Shown piece by piece: positions 4,961-5,007 of a stretch of 5,007 nucleotides of DNA; the stretch's first letter is position 1, and every line of letters begins with the position of its first letter. This stretch comes from an uncultured Collinsella sp. Lineage in GTDB: Bacteria > Actinomycetota > Coriobacteriia > Coriobacteriales > Coriobacteriaceae. The notes under the pieces were generated by a model, which was not told the DNA's origin, made no database searches, and was given only the letters and a program-made list of their open reading frames with translations. The position numbers were made by a program, and so were the translations under genes. The DNA lies in the NCBI GenBank assembly GCA_900548935.1, contig URMR01000141.1, positions 1 through 5,007 on the forward strand, read 5' to 3'.

Positions 4961-5007
4961 TTAGTCAATTGCATTGAGCGCGTCGATCTGCGCAAGCCAC
5001 AGACGCG
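4961..5007 (-). CDS. C-terminal end of an unidentified gene (partial, runs off the window)
   Basis: One minus-strand frame reads RLWLAQIDALNAID and then TAA (4961-4963). Of the three frames here, this one looks most like a protein end: it is amphipathic and helix-like. A stop codon followed 68 bp later by a clean intrinsic terminator is the normal arrangement for the end of a gene on this strand. Fourteen residues are too few to identify the product. Another frame, ending at 4951-4953 after 18 codons, cannot be fully excluded. Confidence 0.42.
   Translation of the reverse strand, partial: RLWLAQIDALNAID

Overview
The window is visibly G+C-rich and gene-dense. All recognisable genes lie head-to-tail on the minus strand, so transcription runs from right to left. 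The gene set is a fermentative L-lactate dehydrogenase, a class I/II aminotransferase, a DUF2974-type hydrolase and a 37-kDa nucleoid-associated protein. Together with the codon and protein style, this suggests a high-GC anaerobic gut actinobacterium of the Coriobacteriia, perhaps Collinsella-like. That assignment is an inference from general resemblance and rests on no database search.

Layout in the direction of transcription: (1) the last 14 codons of an unidentified gene at the right edge (4961-5007); (2) a perfect 10-bp hairpin with a T5 tract (4862-4892), which is both a terminator for that gene and the leader of the next; (3) a PLP-dependent aminotransferase (3679-4842); (4) a 201-bp intergenic region (3478-3678) with several small palindromes, a possible -10 box and a GC-rich leader hairpin; (5) L-lactate dehydrogenase (2527-3477) with a strong intrinsic terminator (2460-2495); (6) a DUF2974/Mbeg1-like serine hydrolase (1252-2412), bracketed by two copies of a 30-bp imperfect repeat (2431-2460 and 1216-1248); (7) an NdpA/YejK-type nucleoid-associated protein (136-1140) with a possible own -10 box; (8) a 98-bp nested inverted repeat (4-101) at the left edge.

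The genes do not form an obvious pathway. Lactate dehydrogenase regenerates NAD+ by reducing pyruvate. The aminotransferase, probably of the AlaC/DapL-like group, may also touch pyruvate metabolism, but its substrate cannot be fixed from sequence. The hydrolase and the nucleoid protein look like independent units. I did not recognise a new multi-gene system. The least explained parts are non-coding: the repeat pair around the hydrolase gene, the 98-bp nested inverted repeat, and the hairpins just upstream of two ribosome binding sites. The lactate dehydrogenase also lacks the two residues that normally bind fructose-1,6-bisphosphate.
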